NCBI RefSeq assembly: GCF_003236175.1
Contig: NZ_QKTW01000017.1
Location: 74,304 to 138,303, forward strand
Length of the DNA: 64,000 nt
Reading direction: 5' to 3'
From: Taibaiella soli
GTDB taxonomy: Bacteria; Bacteroidota; Bacteroidia; Chitinophagales; Chitinophagaceae
Below are positions 18,251-27,861 of this stretch, one piece after another. Position 1 is the stretch's first letter; each line of letters starts with the position of its first letter. The notes under the pieces are model-generated. The model saw only the letters and a program-made list of their open reading frames with translations. It searched no databases and was not told where the DNA came from. The position numbers and the translations under genes were made by a program.

Positions 18251-19789
18251 TCAGGACGCGACACTGGCTACCCCATCTTGCACTGTTTCTTTGACAGGCG
18301 CATCCGCTCTGAAAGCTTCTGCAATTGCGTAGGTATCCATGTACACCTGTACGTTGACGATTTTTTCATCAGCCAGTGTAAATGCCATAACCCATTCAGT
18401 GGAATATATTTTTTGCGTAGCCAGCACTTTTGCGCTATCGTGGCCCTGAACAAGCACCATGTTGTCTTTATTAAAGAAGCATGTCGGTGTTAAAGGCGCT
18501 AGTATTTGGAGCAGGGCCTGTTCCATGCCAAACATTTTTTGTACTTCCTGTATACCGGAGTGTATGCCGCCAAATGGAACGCCGGGGGCGCCGGGTTCTG
18601 TCCATACAATATTATTGCTCATAGCAGCGAAAACACCTGCGGCGTTACCGTGTGCGTAATCATAAAATAATTGCTTTACGATTGCTTCGTTTTTATTCTG
18701 GTCCATGCCATTGTCTTTAGATGATGTGGTAATATTTGTGTTGACTTGCTGTAGTTTTTCCTCCATAGGAGTCTCTTTTAACGGCACATGATTTTTGTTT
18801 CTCCTGTAGTTGGCCAGCGCTGTATACACCAGTTTTCTTGCGCGGTTCAGGCCACCCAACGGTCTGTGTTCCGGCAGTGAATGCCAGGGCGAAAATGACA
18901 TGTCTTCGCCAAGTTTGTTCATTTCTGCGGTATCAAATTCCTGCCTTTTTATAGTAATGGTCGCCAGCTTCACAAAAGGAGATTTCCATTTTACCGTAGC
19001 GTCTTCAATCGGCATTTTATAAGGGTCTTCCTGGAACTGAACATAAAAGCCAAAGCTTACTTCGCGCTCCAGCAATACGTTTACCATATTCTGTCTGATC
19101 AAATCGTTCCCCGTTGTAATGCCAGCAGGAATGGGAACATCATTTTCTGGTTTTACATGATATTTGACTGCTTTATCCTGTGCGCCAAACTGATACGGCG
19201 TAGTGCTCCAGTATGGAATATCAAGAGCCTGTACGCATTTTGATTCAGCACGCAACAGTCCCGCAATCACGCGTGCATTCGACCAGAAATTTTTGAAAAA
19301 CGAACGTGCCTTAGCGAGCCCCAATGGCAGTGTTAAGAGTATCACACTTTTGCTGAACTCTTTTACTGTTTTCGCAATAAAAACTTCGTGCGACATCAGT
19401 ATGAAATCCTGTGTCTGTGCAGCATGATCGCCGGCGAGTAATTTCTCTCCGGGCACTTCGATAATTTTTATAGCGAAGCCGCGAATGTCAGGTTTCTCAT
19501 CATTCCTGATGCGCGTATTAGAATTTGAAAACCGGATAAATGCACGGTAAGTGTGTGGTTCCTTAAACAGTCCTACCCGAAGATGTTCCGGCAGCTCCGG
19601 TACTTTAAATTCCGCCTCTACGCAGCCATGCATTTTTGGATGTGCCTGACGCAGCGTACCTCCTTCCGGATATGATCTGGCCAGCTGAGCAATCATGTAG
19701 TTGATCGTATTCAGCACATCACCTGTTTCTTCTGCTGTAGGATATTCGTTCCCCAGTTTCAGCATTTTGCCTTCGAATTTAGGAGCCAT
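18251..19789 (-). CDS. catalase-like haem domain fused to an NTF2/SnoaL domain
   Basis: A 512-residue cytoplasmic fusion. The N-terminal ~370 residues resemble the divergent catalase family: HPKMHGCVEAEF, TYRAFIRFSNSNT (position of the catalase RFS motif) and DIRGFAIKI. These lack the full 480-residue core of monofunctional catalases and may act on organic peroxides or as fatty-acid peroxygenases. From residue ~385 (MDQNKNEAIVKQLF) to the end is a SnoaL-like/NTF2 cone domain with the family's WTEPGAPGVPFGG turn. The start at 19,789 removes a 20-residue hydrophobic extension; a longer start cannot be excluded. It is not two genes: no stop codon separates the parts. Confidence 0.75.
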   Translation of the reverse strand: MAPKFEGKMLKLGNEYPTAEETGDVLNTINYMIAQLARSYPEGGTLRQAHPKMHGCVEAEFKVPELPEHLRVGLFKEPHTYRAFIRFSNSNTRIRNDEKPDIRGFAIKIIEVPGEKLLAGDHAAQTQDFILMSHEVFIAKTVKEFSKSVILLTLPLGLAKARSFFKNFWSNARVIAGLLRAESKCVQALDIPYWSTTPYQFGAQDKAVKYHVKPENDVPIPAGITTGNDLIRQNMVNVLLEREVSFGFYVQFQEDPYKMPIEDATVKWKSPFVKLATITIKRQEFDTAEMNKLGEDMSFSPWHSLPEHRPLGGLNRARKLVYTALANYRRNKNHVPLKETPMEEKLQQVNTNITTSSKDNGMDQNKNEAIVKQLFYDYAHGNAAGVFAAMSNNIVWTEPGAPGVPFGGIHSGIQEVQKMFGMEQALLQILAPLTPTCFFNKDNMVLVQGHDSAKVLATQKIYSTEWVMAFTLADEKIVNVQVYMDTYAIAEAFRADAPVKETVQDGVASVAS

Positions 19790-19990
19790 AACAATGGACA
19801 ATACATCTATTGCTAATATAATAAATATATTTAATAGTATAATTTGCAAAATGCCGATGGAGCATTAATTCCAATTATATCCCAGAAGTGTACCGTATAA
19901 AGACGTTTGGAGTAACCGGGTTTTGCTCGGATTTTTACAAGGTTGGATGAAATGTTGTAAATTTTGTTTGCAAACTAACTTGTTTGAATC

Positions 19991-20740
19991 GTGAATATAA
20001 AAATCGCTACAGCGCTATCTACCCTGCTTTTTTGTTCGTTCACCTATGGGAAAACAAAAAGCCACGATACAAACATTCGCATCAAATCTATGGGTTCCGG
20101 TTCCGGTTACGATACGATTCAATTCAGACATCGCATTCAAGATGGAACGTCATTGGTGATTTGTTCAAAAGACACTTTTTGCCTGACGAATAGTCAATAT
20201 GGAATTATCGACACAAGATTGCTGCAGGAAAAATTTCTGTATGTAAGCTTTGGCTTGCCGGGAGGTAATGGCGCACAAAATAATTCGCAGGCGATATTCT
20301 GTGTTAGCGATCATCACCTTCATTTAGTCTGTCCTATTTTTAATTCGTCCGTTTTTCATTCGGAAACCAATGAACTGATAGAGCGGCATATTATCCAGCC
20401 ATCGGTTTGGGAGCAAGGCAATCAATTTCATCTAAAGCTTCATTTTGTTGATAAATGCACGCCGGATACGGATAATAGCCTATGTGAGAGAAAAGATATG
20501 GAACTGATTTTCGATCGCAAGCAAAATATTTTTTTCCAGCGTAAGGTATACCTTGACAACACGTATCACGTGAGCATAGCGGGTGCGGATGGTGATTATA
20601 CAAAGGCATTTAAAGGATATTTTCCTTCCATGGCCAACGGAAAAACGGCCTATTATTTTGCAGCTGGTAATTGGTATGAGCTATATAAGGAAAAGCATTT
20701 GTTGTTGAGAGGAAAGGCTTCTGCTGAAAAACAAAATTGA
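19991..20740 (+). CDS. exported hypothetical protein
   Basis: A 249-residue protein with an N-terminal signal peptide (MNIKIATALSTLLFCSFTYGK) and no recognised domain. It contains alternating polar/aromatic segments suggesting beta-structure, for example LHLVCPIFNSSVFH and YFAAGNWYELY. A GTG start at 19,991 gives the natural signal peptide. Single gene; the flanking genes are convergent at its 3' end (ArsR) and divergent at its 5' end. Confidence 0.65.
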   Translation: MNIKIATALSTLLFCSFTYGKTKSHDTNIRIKSMGSGSGYDTIQFRHRIQDGTSLVICSKDTFCLTNSQYGIIDTRLLQEKFLYVSFGLPGGNGAQNNSQAIFCVSDHHLHLVCPIFNSSVFHSETNELIERHIIQPSVWEQGNQFHLKLHFVDKCTPDTDNSLCERKDMELIFDRKQNIFFQRKVYLDNTYHVSIAGADGDYTKAFKGYFPSMANGKTAYYFAAGNWYELYKEKHLLLRGKASAEKQN

Positions 20741-20795
20741 CTGCTGAATGGCTATTTAGTGTTGTGCTAAATTACCTTCCGGCGCAGCGAAAATT

Positions 20796-21122
20796 CTAAT
20801 CGCAGCGATTATTGTTTTTAGGTACTTCTTTGAAGAAGCCCATCAGTATCTCTTTGCATTTATTCCATGACAGGGTATCAATAAAATAATGGAAGTCTTC
20901 GTCCTGTTTGATTTTGCGAATGAAGCCCGAATTTTCCAGCTCCTTGAGATGAACACCAAGAGCTTCTGGTTCCAGTTCCAGATCGTCAAGTATATAATCA
21001 AAGCTTGCATCATGGACGGCTGACAAGTATTGCAAGATGGCAATCCGTGCCGGATGTGCGATCACTCGCGCGATGCCGGCGAGATCGTTTTGGTATTTTG
21101 TAAACGAATGCGTGCTGTCCAT
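20796..21122 (-). CDS. ArsR-family winged-helix regulator
   Basis: A 108-residue DNA-binding repressor-type protein. The wHTH core is ARVIAHPARIAILQYLSA, recognition helix DLELEPEALGVHLKELENSGFIR, and wing IKQDEDFHYFI. No Cys-rich metal site is visible in helix alpha3, so the signal is not a classical ArsR metal. The start at 21,122 (MDSTHSFTKY) fits the typical length; the 27-codon upstream extension is hydrophobic and probably not translated. Its target is unknown. Confidence 0.85.
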   Translation of the reverse strand: MDSTHSFTKYQNDLAGIARVIAHPARIAILQYLSAVHDASFDYILDDLELEPEALGVHLKELENSGFIRKIKQDEDFHYFIDTLSWNKCKEILMGFFKEVPKNNNRCD

Positions 21123-21455
21123 ATGCAGATTCTGGCGTAGAAAATACGCTGATACTAATTTCATGAAATTGAGGAAAGCAGAATGGTAGATTTGAAAAAA
21201 CAATGGTATTCTTTATTGCTCGGAATGCAAAATGGCCACAGAATAGCAAAGTACATAGCCTGGAAGAAATCCTCCCAACACAACCTAGGCGGCATTTAAA
21301 CTCCGGAAACGCAATGTTGTGACCAGTCCGGCTATCGCAATTAAGATCGTTCGCCAGTCTGTAATGGCGAATTACCCCATTTCTATACAAATAGCCACGA
21401 TCAGGCCTGCTGAAATAATATTCACCTCTGCAACCAGAAAAAATGCTTGTATTCC
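21123..21455. other. intergenic stretch between ArsR and AraC genes
   Basis: About 330 bp with no convincing reading frame, terminator or repeat. It contains the ArsR promoter region on the minus strand; nothing else is supported. Confidence 0.5.
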
Positions 21456-22256
21456 TTACAATTTGCGAAAAGCGGACGGTGTTTGCGTTGTGTACCGCTT
21501 AAAATATTTGACAAAATGGGAGCCATCACTAAAATCAAGTGAATTGGCAATTTCCGCTACTGAATTATTTGTGTATAATAAAAGGCGTTTGGCTTCAGCG
21601 ATTATGTATTCGGCGAGCAGCTCACTGGCAGCCTGATTGGTTGCTTTTCGGCAGATTGCATTCAGGTTTTGCGGCGATGTATGTAGCAGTGTAGCATAAT
21701 GTGCAACATTATTTTTAATGCCTGTTTTCTGACTGAGTAATTCGCGGAAGGTGGTAACGAGATCTACACTTTTATTTACTTTCTGATATACAGGTAAGGA
21801 CACTTCCGATACTTTGGCAAATAATGCTTTTAATAATCCTTCCTGAATATGGAAGTTTGTTTCGGAAGCAAGTAATTGAAATACCTGTTCTATAAAAACA
21901 GAATCCTGCACTTGCATGCAGGCGTGGGCACTTAATTTTATCAGCAAGGCTTTTAGTTCGCTGTCGAGACTCTGATCTAAAAATCCTTTTTTCAGAATGA
22001 TTACAAAACCGTCTGGCTCACTGCTTAAATCCCAGTGATGGACTTGTTCTTTCCGTACGAGGAATATAACCGGAGGTTGAATGTTGTAAGTCGAATGATC
22101 GATCGTATGAGTACCCGTTCCTTTAGACAAATAGATCAGCTCAAAATAACTGTTGTGCTTATGCGGTTCAGTCTTTCTGATTTCTTTTCGAAAGGGGCTC
22201 ACTTTCAAAAGAGAAGACGATTCTATTTTATTTTTTACCTGGATGAAGTCAGACAT
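21456..22256 (-). CDS. AraC-family transcriptional regulator
   Basis: A 266-residue regulator with an N-terminal cupin-like sensing domain (about 1-150; HKHNSYFELIYLSKGTGTHTID) and a C-terminal AraC double HTH (about 165-266; LHTSPQNLNAICRKATNQAASEL, then VAEIANSLDFSDGSHFVKYFKRYTTQTPSAFR). It binds DNA as a typical AraC protein, with an unknown small-molecule ligand. The start at 22,256 (MSDFIQVKNKI) is preferred over one four codons upstream. The upstream neighbour is the divergent DUF488 gene, a possible target. Confidence 0.9.
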   Translation of the reverse strand: MSDFIQVKNKIESSSLLKVSPFRKEIRKTEPHKHNSYFELIYLSKGTGTHTIDHSTYNIQPPVIFLVRKEQVHHWDLSSEPDGFVIILKKGFLDQSLDSELKALLIKLSAHACMQVQDSVFIEQVFQLLASETNFHIQEGLLKALFAKVSEVSLPVYQKVNKSVDLVTTFRELLSQKTGIKNNVAHYATLLHTSPQNLNAICRKATNQAASELLAEYIIAEAKRLLLYTNNSVAEIANSLDFSDGSHFVKYFKRYTTQTPSAFRKL

Positions 22257-22357
22257 GGTACGGCACAAGTTTAAACAGTCCGTATGGAAGATATAAAATA
22301 AGCAAGAAAAAATTATATTAATTTGCTCAATGCCTCAGTAATGGCAGAATATCAATA

Positions 22358-22891
22358 ATGAAAGCGGTAGAGAAACATACGGTTTATACGGTCGGGCATT
22401 CGACCAATAGTCTCGAATATTTTATTGAAATGCTGCGATCATTTAACATTAAAATGCTGGTAGACATCAGACGTTTTCCCGGCTCAAGAAAATACCCTGA
22501 TTTCAACAAAGAGACCCTGGCAGAAGCGTTAAAAAAAAACGACATTGATTACATTCATATGGAAGATCTGGGTGGCAGAAGACCTGCAAAAAAAGATTCG
22601 ATAAATAACCTTTGGCGCAACAGATCATTTATGGGTTATGCCGACTATATGGAAACAGATGCATTCAAAAAAGCGATAGCAGAACTTCAAAGAATCGCTG
22701 CACAGCAACCAACTGTTTACATGTGCGCAGAGGCATTGTGGTGGAGATGCCATCGTTCCATGGTTTCTGATTATCTGAAAGCAAAAGGCTGGCTGGTATT
22801 ACACATCTCTGCACCTGGCAAAGCCGAAGAGCATCGCTACACATCGCCTGCCCGCGTTGTCGGGGATCAGGTTTTTTATTCCGCGGAGTGA
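22358..22891 (+). CDS. DUF488-family protein
   Basis: A 177-residue cytoplasmic protein. Starts KHTVYTVGHSTNSLEYFIEML, the DUF488 hallmark (TxGHSxxxxxxF), with VDIRRFPGSRKYPDFN and the conserved CAEALWWRCHRS near residue 125, matching the family's C-A-E-x-x-x-C-H-R block. DUF488 proteins are found in many bacteria; function unsettled. It diverges from the AraC regulator with an intergenic gap of about 100 bp. Confidence 0.9.
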   Translation: MKAVEKHTVYTVGHSTNSLEYFIEMLRSFNIKMLVDIRRFPGSRKYPDFNKETLAEALKKNDIDYIHMEDLGGRRPAKKDSINNLWRNRSFMGYADYMETDAFKKAIAELQRIAAQQPTVYMCAEALWWRCHRSMVSDYLKAKGWLVLHISAPGKAEEHRYTSPARVVGDQVFYSAE

Positions 22892-23154
22892 TTCGATACT
22901 TGCATTTCATAACAGGCGATTTATATTCCCTTCATTATTCTATCTCCCGAAAAACCTTTTAATTAGTGATCACAGGTAATGAGCAGTCAAGAAATGGACC
23001 TGCGGTTTCATCCAGCTGCAAAATTGTTTTTCAATTTCCATTATCTTCGCAGCTGAAAATGGAGGTTGAACAGCCTATTCACCTAAAATAGAAAGTTCTA
23101 TAATTACCAACCCACAATATCCCCAAACCAAACGTAAACCACTTTAAACAGCAT

Positions 23155-25518
23155 ATGATAAAAAGTATCCTATCGATTATTGCAGTTTTCTTTTCTGTAG
23201 CTGCATTTTCTCAAACTCATCCCGCGTGTGCCAGTGATCTAATTCATAAATATCAGATGGAACATGATTCGGTGTATGCTACCGCTTTTAAACGCCAGTT
23301 GCAGCAATGGGCTGCGTATAACAAGCCTAAGGGGCCCAAAATGGCACAGGGATTGCTGGTGAGCAGTCCTACAGGAATGGTCTATGAGATTCCGATTGTG
23401 TTTCACATTATTCATACAGGACAAAATATTGGCACACCACAAAACCCAAGTGATGCCACTATCCAGACATTAGTGAATTATCTGAATTCCGTTTATGCAG
23501 CTACCTGGGCATCCAATCCGGATACCAACAACGGTGGCGTGAATGTTCCGCTCCGTTTTAAGCTGGCTCAGAGAACTCCTTCTTGCCAGGCGACAAATGG
23601 CATTAACCGCGTAAATGGGAGCAGTTTGCCCGGTTATGCAGCATATGGAATTAAAATGGCCGGCGCAACATTAGGTGCTGATGATTCACTGGTGAAAGCA
23701 TTAAGCATATGGCCCTCTTCAAAGTATGTGAACATATGGATTGTCACCAATATTCAGGGCGCTGCCGCTAATGGTGGTGCTGTCGCTGGCTATGCCACTT
23801 ATCCCGGCACTCCGGCATACCGGGATGGCGTTGTGTTGCGTTACGACCAGACAGATTGGTCCATTGCGCATGAAGTGGGACACGTTTTTGGCCTTGCACA
23901 TACATTTGAAGGATCGAGCAGTCCGACGACTTGTCCAACCAATAATAATTGCGTAACCGACGGGGATTACGTCTGCGATACGGACCCACATCCGCTAGTG
24001 TCAGGCTGCCCTACCGGTATCAATCCATGTACCAATAGCAGCTACGTTCCGGTTAACTACAATATCATGAATTATTCAAGTTGCCCGAACCGTTTTACTG
24101 TTGGACAAAGATCAAGAATGATATTTCAGATGCTGAATAACCGAGGATCGTTGAATACGTCTCTGGGTGCCTATGCTCCAGGAATCTTTCCGACCAATCT
24201 GCCCTCTCCGGTTTTAGCTTGTGTGCCCAGCGCTATTTCGGCCCCTGGCAATATATACGGCATAGGTCCACAAAATGTCACACTCGCAGATATGAGCTAT
24301 GCAAGCGGCGGCTATAGCCAGGATGGGAATTTCTATATGGACAATACCGCCAATTCATGTTTGACTGGACAGTCCATAGCCCATTTACAAGCCGGCATGC
24401 AGTATACGTTAACTGTTTCTACAGGTCTTTGGAATGATGAAAATGGTGCAGCCTGGATTGACTGGAATAATGATGGCGTATTTCAAACCTCAGAACAAGT
24501 AATGGATTATTCCTCGACATCAGGTGATCAAACGGCTACAGTTATTGTTCCTACTACAGGTGTCCCACTTTGTACACCTTTGCGCATGCGCGTGTTTTCC
24601 GACTTTTTTGGAAGCGCCACGCCAACACCGTGTGGAAACCCGGCTTACGGTCAGGTGGAAGACTTTACAGTATATGTGTCCGGCACACCGTCTGTTAGTA
24701 TTGCTTCAAATGCAGTGTCCTTCTGCGCCGGACAAGTAGCGAGCTTTGCAGCTACCTCGGTAAATGGCGGCTCTGGCGCTACTTATCAATGGCAAAAGAA
24801 TGGTGTTAATATGGGAGCTAATACCGATACACTCAGTTTCGCTCCTGCCAATGGCGATACAGTTACCTGTGTACTTACGAGCAGTCTCTCTTGTGTAACT
24901 CCGGCAACGGTGACAAGCAACACGATTACCTTAGCGGTTCACCCTATAGTGACACCCGCGATCGTTATAACTGCTAATCCGGGGACTAATCTGGCTACCG
25001 GACAAAATGTGACTTTTACGGCAACGGTAACCAATGGCGGCAATGCGCCCGTTTACGAATGGCGTAATAATGGTACAGCCATCCCGGGTGGAACAACGAT
25101 AAGCTATACCGCGACTGCAGGTGTAGATTTACAAAACAATGACCAGATAAGCGTTTGGGTTCATAATACCGATTCATGCGGACTGTCTTCTACCAGCAAC
25201 GTGCTCAACATTCAGGTGCTCTCTAATACGAGCGTTGCCCATGTTGACGGAAACGAAGATGCTGTAAGCATATTTCCGAATCCGAATGATGGAAGTTTCA
25301 GAATCAAAGGCAAGATAGAAGATAAAAACAGTCGATCATTGAGCCTAATGCTTTTTAATGCCATTGGTCAATGTGTATACAAAGAGCAAACAAGCGTGGC
25401 TAACGGTAATCTGGATCAAATGATCCATTTACCAGTAACTATTAGTACGGGTCTGTACCAGTTAAAAATCGTCAGCGATCACAGTGCGTGCAGTTTAAAA
25501 TTAGCAGTGTACAAATAG
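23155..25518 (+). CDS. M43-family (pappalysin-like) zinc protease with type IX sorting domain
   Basis: A 787-residue secreted metalloprotease. Signal peptide 1-19 (ends AFSQ). The peptidase domain has HEVGHVFGLAH (HExxHxxGxxH metal and catalytic residues) and the Met-turn NYNIMNYSSC, typical of M43 cytophagalysins. Next is a GEVED module (GAAWIDWNNDGVFQTSEQVM...GQVEDFTVYV), then two Ig/PKD-like repeats of about 85 residues, then a type A sorting domain (VSIFPNPNDGSFRIKG...GLYQLKIV). It should be exported by the type IX system to degrade extracellular protein. Single gene, with a terminator just after. Confidence 0.92.
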   Translation: MIKSILSIIAVFFSVAAFSQTHPACASDLIHKYQMEHDSVYATAFKRQLQQWAAYNKPKGPKMAQGLLVSSPTGMVYEIPIVFHIIHTGQNIGTPQNPSDATIQTLVNYLNSVYAATWASNPDTNNGGVNVPLRFKLAQRTPSCQATNGINRVNGSSLPGYAAYGIKMAGATLGADDSLVKALSIWPSSKYVNIWIVTNIQGAAANGGAVAGYATYPGTPAYRDGVVLRYDQTDWSIAHEVGHVFGLAHTFEGSSSPTTCPTNNNCVTDGDYVCDTDPHPLVSGCPTGINPCTNSSYVPVNYNIMNYSSCPNRFTVGQRSRMIFQMLNNRGSLNTSLGAYAPGIFPTNLPSPVLACVPSAISAPGNIYGIGPQNVTLADMSYASGGYSQDGNFYMDNTANSCLTGQSIAHLQAGMQYTLTVSTGLWNDENGAAWIDWNNDGVFQTSEQVMDYSSTSGDQTATVIVPTTGVPLCTPLRMRVFSDFFGSATPTPCGNPAYGQVEDFTVYVSGTPSVSIASNAVSFCAGQVASFAATSVNGGSGATYQWQKNGVNMGANTDTLSFAPANGDTVTCVLTSSLSCVTPATVTSNTITLAVHPIVTPAIVITANPGTNLATGQNVTFTATVTNGGNAPVYEWRNNGTAIPGGTTISYTATAGVDLQNNDQISVWVHNTDSCGLSSTSNVLNIQVLSNTSVAHVDGNEDAVSIFPNPNDGSFRIKGKIEDKNSRSLSLMLFNAIGQCVYKEQTSVANGNLDQMIHLPVTISTGLYQLKIVSDHSACSLKLAVYK

Positions 25519-25546
25519 TTTTTGCTCTGGCGACAGAATATACAAG

Positions 25547-25577
25547 AAAGACCGGGCAGTGATGTCCGGTCTTTTTT
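25547..25577 (+). terminator. intrinsic terminator after the M43 protease
   Basis: A 9-bp stem (AAAGACCGG / CCGGTCTTT) with a 10-nt loop and a T-run, 29 bp after the stop. Confidence 0.85.
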
Positions 25578-25647
25578 GTGTTTTTAAATGCTCACAGCTG
25601 TTGTCACTTTCTTGCACAAACTCATTGCAGATATGTCTGTCGAGGAA

Positions 25648-26565
25648 TCAATCTATTTCATAAATATCATAACTTCTGGCTAGTGCTTTGAAACGCACTT
25701 CATCGTTACTCCAGGGTTCACTATTTTTCCAGGATTGATCGTCCTTTAATTTTTTAATAATGACCGGTTTAATTTCCGCGTCACGGAACCGAAGTAATTC
25801 ATCCAAAATCCGGTAATATTCGTCTGTCCCGGATTTGCTGTAATCCGTCTCTTGCAAGCGTTCAATCAGCGCTTTTTTTAAATTTTCGGAATTGGCAGCA
25901 CGATACCAATCGCACAGATAAAAGACAGCCTCGATGCTATTTTGCAGAAACGCGAGATTTTCGATTTGATCATTATAGCACGGAGGATAAACTCTGTTTT
26001 GAAAAGCCCGCTCTTTCAGCAGCCATCCAGCTTCTGAGGTGTATATTATGGTGCTGTCAAGTTGCGACAAAAGTCTGTCATCAGCTTTTGCTTTTTCATC
26101 CACTTTATTCCAATATCGATAGTAGAGCTCGGTTGAAATCGATTTTGTAGATTTTATGCAGCCGCGAAGTGTTTGAACTACTTTATCATTTTTAAGAAAA
26201 TGGGCGAAGACGGCCGGCAAATCTGGATAAGACTCATCTGCCAAAGCCCAGCTTGCATAACACGCAACAACACTGTTTGTATCATAAGTCAGGCTCACTA
26301 ATTCCTTGGTTGAAGCCAGCTTCTGTAATTGCAAGTAATTTCTATAGTTGTCGCTCTCTGCACCCCCATCTCCGATATATTTTGATTGTACTTCATCAAT
26401 AATTGCGATGTTTTGCACTATTGCTCTGAGATGCTGCGGTATTTTAAAGTTGACAGTTGCGGTATCTGGCGCTGCAAGACTTTCTTTCGGCTGTTCTTTT
26501 CTAACACTTTGTCCGAATGAAACAAATGACGTGACGATAAGGATGTATGAAAAAAGGGATTTCAT
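25648..26565 (-). CDS. exported helical (HEAT-like) hypothetical protein
   Basis: A 305-residue protein with a signal peptide (MKSLFSYILIVTSFVSFGQ) and a mature part of repeated helix pairs such as LPAVFAHFLKNDKVVQTLRGC and ENLKKALIERLQETD, suggesting an armadillo/HEAT-like scaffold. No catalytic motif, no sorting domain. Likely periplasmic. Transcribed alone. Confidence 0.7.
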   Translation of the reverse strand: MKSLFSYILIVTSFVSFGQSVRKEQPKESLAAPDTATVNFKIPQHLRAIVQNIAIIDEVQSKYIGDGGAESDNYRNYLQLQKLASTKELVSLTYDTNSVVACYASWALADESYPDLPAVFAHFLKNDKVVQTLRGCIKSTKSISTELYYRYWNKVDEKAKADDRLLSQLDSTIIYTSEAGWLLKERAFQNRVYPPCYNDQIENLAFLQNSIEAVFYLCDWYRAANSENLKKALIERLQETDYSKSGTDEYYRILDELLRFRDAEIKPVIIKKLKDDQSWKNSEPWSNDEVRFKALARSYDIYEID

Positions 26566-26647
26566 TTTCTGATTCAGTAAAAAAAATTATTCGCCGGAAA
26601 GTAAAAATATATTTGAGCAATGCTATCATTCCGATGTCATTTAATGA

Positions 26648-26678
26648 CAAAAAAGGCCGGACATTCTGCCCAGCCTTT
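26648..26678 (-). terminator. terminator after the J-domain/KTSC gene
   Basis: Read on the minus strand: AAAGGCTGGGC, a 7-nt loop, GTCCGGCCTTTTTT; the stem has one mismatched pair. It lies 24 bp after the stop codon at 26,702. Confidence 0.65.
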
Positions 26679-26701
26679 CAAAATATTATCAAAGCAACAC
26701 C

Positions 26702-27148
26702 TTATGCTTCCATAGCCTTCGCCACTTTTCTATACACAAACTCATGGTAGATATGTCTGCGGCAGAAACGTGCAGGAATATCAGAGTTGCGCAGTTTAGC
26801 ATACAGATTTTCCGGCACACCAAAATATTCATAACTGCTGCCATCTACAAAATTCAGTTGTAAAATCCGTTTCTCATAAGAGAAGTGGAGGATCTGCGAA
26901 TTCGTCACCGTTGCAGTATATTCTGGCAATGCAGCTTCGATAGTTTCCGGCGCAATGCTCACCAGGAAATGATACGCTTCAATCACCTGCTTGCTTTTTT
27001 CTTCAGCAACCAATTTACCATCTTCATCATTTATGAACCTGTCAGGATGGAACTCTTTCATCATGTTCCGGTATACTGATTTCAGTTCTTTAAGATCAGC
27101 AGTTTTATCAACGCCTAAAAGCTTTCTATGTGCAATAATTCTTTTCAT
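26702..27148 (-). CDS. J-domain protein fused to a KTSC domain
   Basis: A 148-residue cytoplasmic protein. Residues 1-70 are a DnaJ-like J domain with the HPD tripeptide at 34-36 (EFHPDRF), which stimulates DnaK ATPase activity. Residues about 85-148 match the KTSC domain (VDGSSYEYFGVPENLYAKL...FVYRKVAKA), a small module of unknown role named for its lysyl-tRNA synthetase association. The order J-KTSC is a fusion; the J domain is not followed by the G/F or zinc-binding regions of classical DnaJ. Single gene. Confidence 0.85.
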   Translation of the reverse strand: MKRIIAHRKLLGVDKTADLKELKSVYRNMMKEFHPDRFINDEDGKLVAEEKSKQVIEAYHFLVSIAPETIEAALPEYTATVTNSQILHFSYEKRILQLNFVDGSSYEYFGVPENLYAKLRNSDIPARFCRRHIYHEFVYRKVAKAMEA

Positions 27149-27354
27149 ACAATGTTTGTTGTGTTTGCGTAGTGGGGTTATTTATCCAGTGCAAAAAAGC
27201 AACGCGGAAGTCAGGATAGGAACAATAAAAAAAGGAATCACTTTCCCTTCGAGATTCCTCAATCGCGCGCAAAGGTAAGGACTTTATCTAATATTTTGAC
27301 ACACGACTGTCAAAATATTGATTGATTTTACTCAATCCACGTTAATTGGACTGA

Positions 27355-27687
27355 AACCAGCGTCCATCGCATATACATACAGCCCACACAGAGTACGATG
27401 TATACGCTTATTATTTAGACCATCTCGGCATCGATTATAAAACACCAGCAGGCAATGCCGATTATGATAAAATCTATGAATTGTTGAAATTTAACGTCGT
27501 GGTCGCTTTCGTGGGCGGCGGAGGCAGTAGCCATGACAACGGGACTTATGCTGTTGTAAAACTGCTGAAGCTGACATTTCATACTACACTAGGTTTTCCG
27601 AAAACTTATTGCAACATAAACATGATGAACCTGTTTCCTTTCATTTTGGAGGTATGCACTAGTTATGAAAACGGGCTCAATCAATAA
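27355..27687 (+). pseudogene. open frame without a start, possible gene remnant
   Basis: A 110-codon frame open from 27,355 with no ATG or GTG at its head; the frame before it is closed by a TGA. It reads HTEYDVYAYYLDHLGID...KFNVVVAFVGGGGSSHDN and ends EVCTSYENGLNQ. The sequence looks coding but matches no family I recognise. It lies on the host side, just left of the tRNA scar. Confidence 0.3.
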
Positions 27688-27823
27688 AAGAGAACAATTC
27701 ATATTCCTTGATAACTCGAAGGACCGACGATGTGAAAAAGAAATTGATTAACCGTGCTAAAAAGGTATCCGGAAGTCGACGGTATCATTTTGTAATTTCG
27801 TTGACGGAAGCCAGTCGGCAAAT

Positions 27824-27852
27824 AAAAAAGGAGCCACTTTCGTAACTCCTTT
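27824..27852 (-). terminator. terminator of the original tRNA-Leu transcript (minus strand)
   Basis: A 7-bp stem (AAAGGAG / CTCCTTT) with a 12-nt loop, ending in TTTTTT when read on the minus strand, immediately beyond the CCA end of the tRNA fragment. Confidence 0.65.
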
Positions 27853-27861
27853 GTAAATCTC

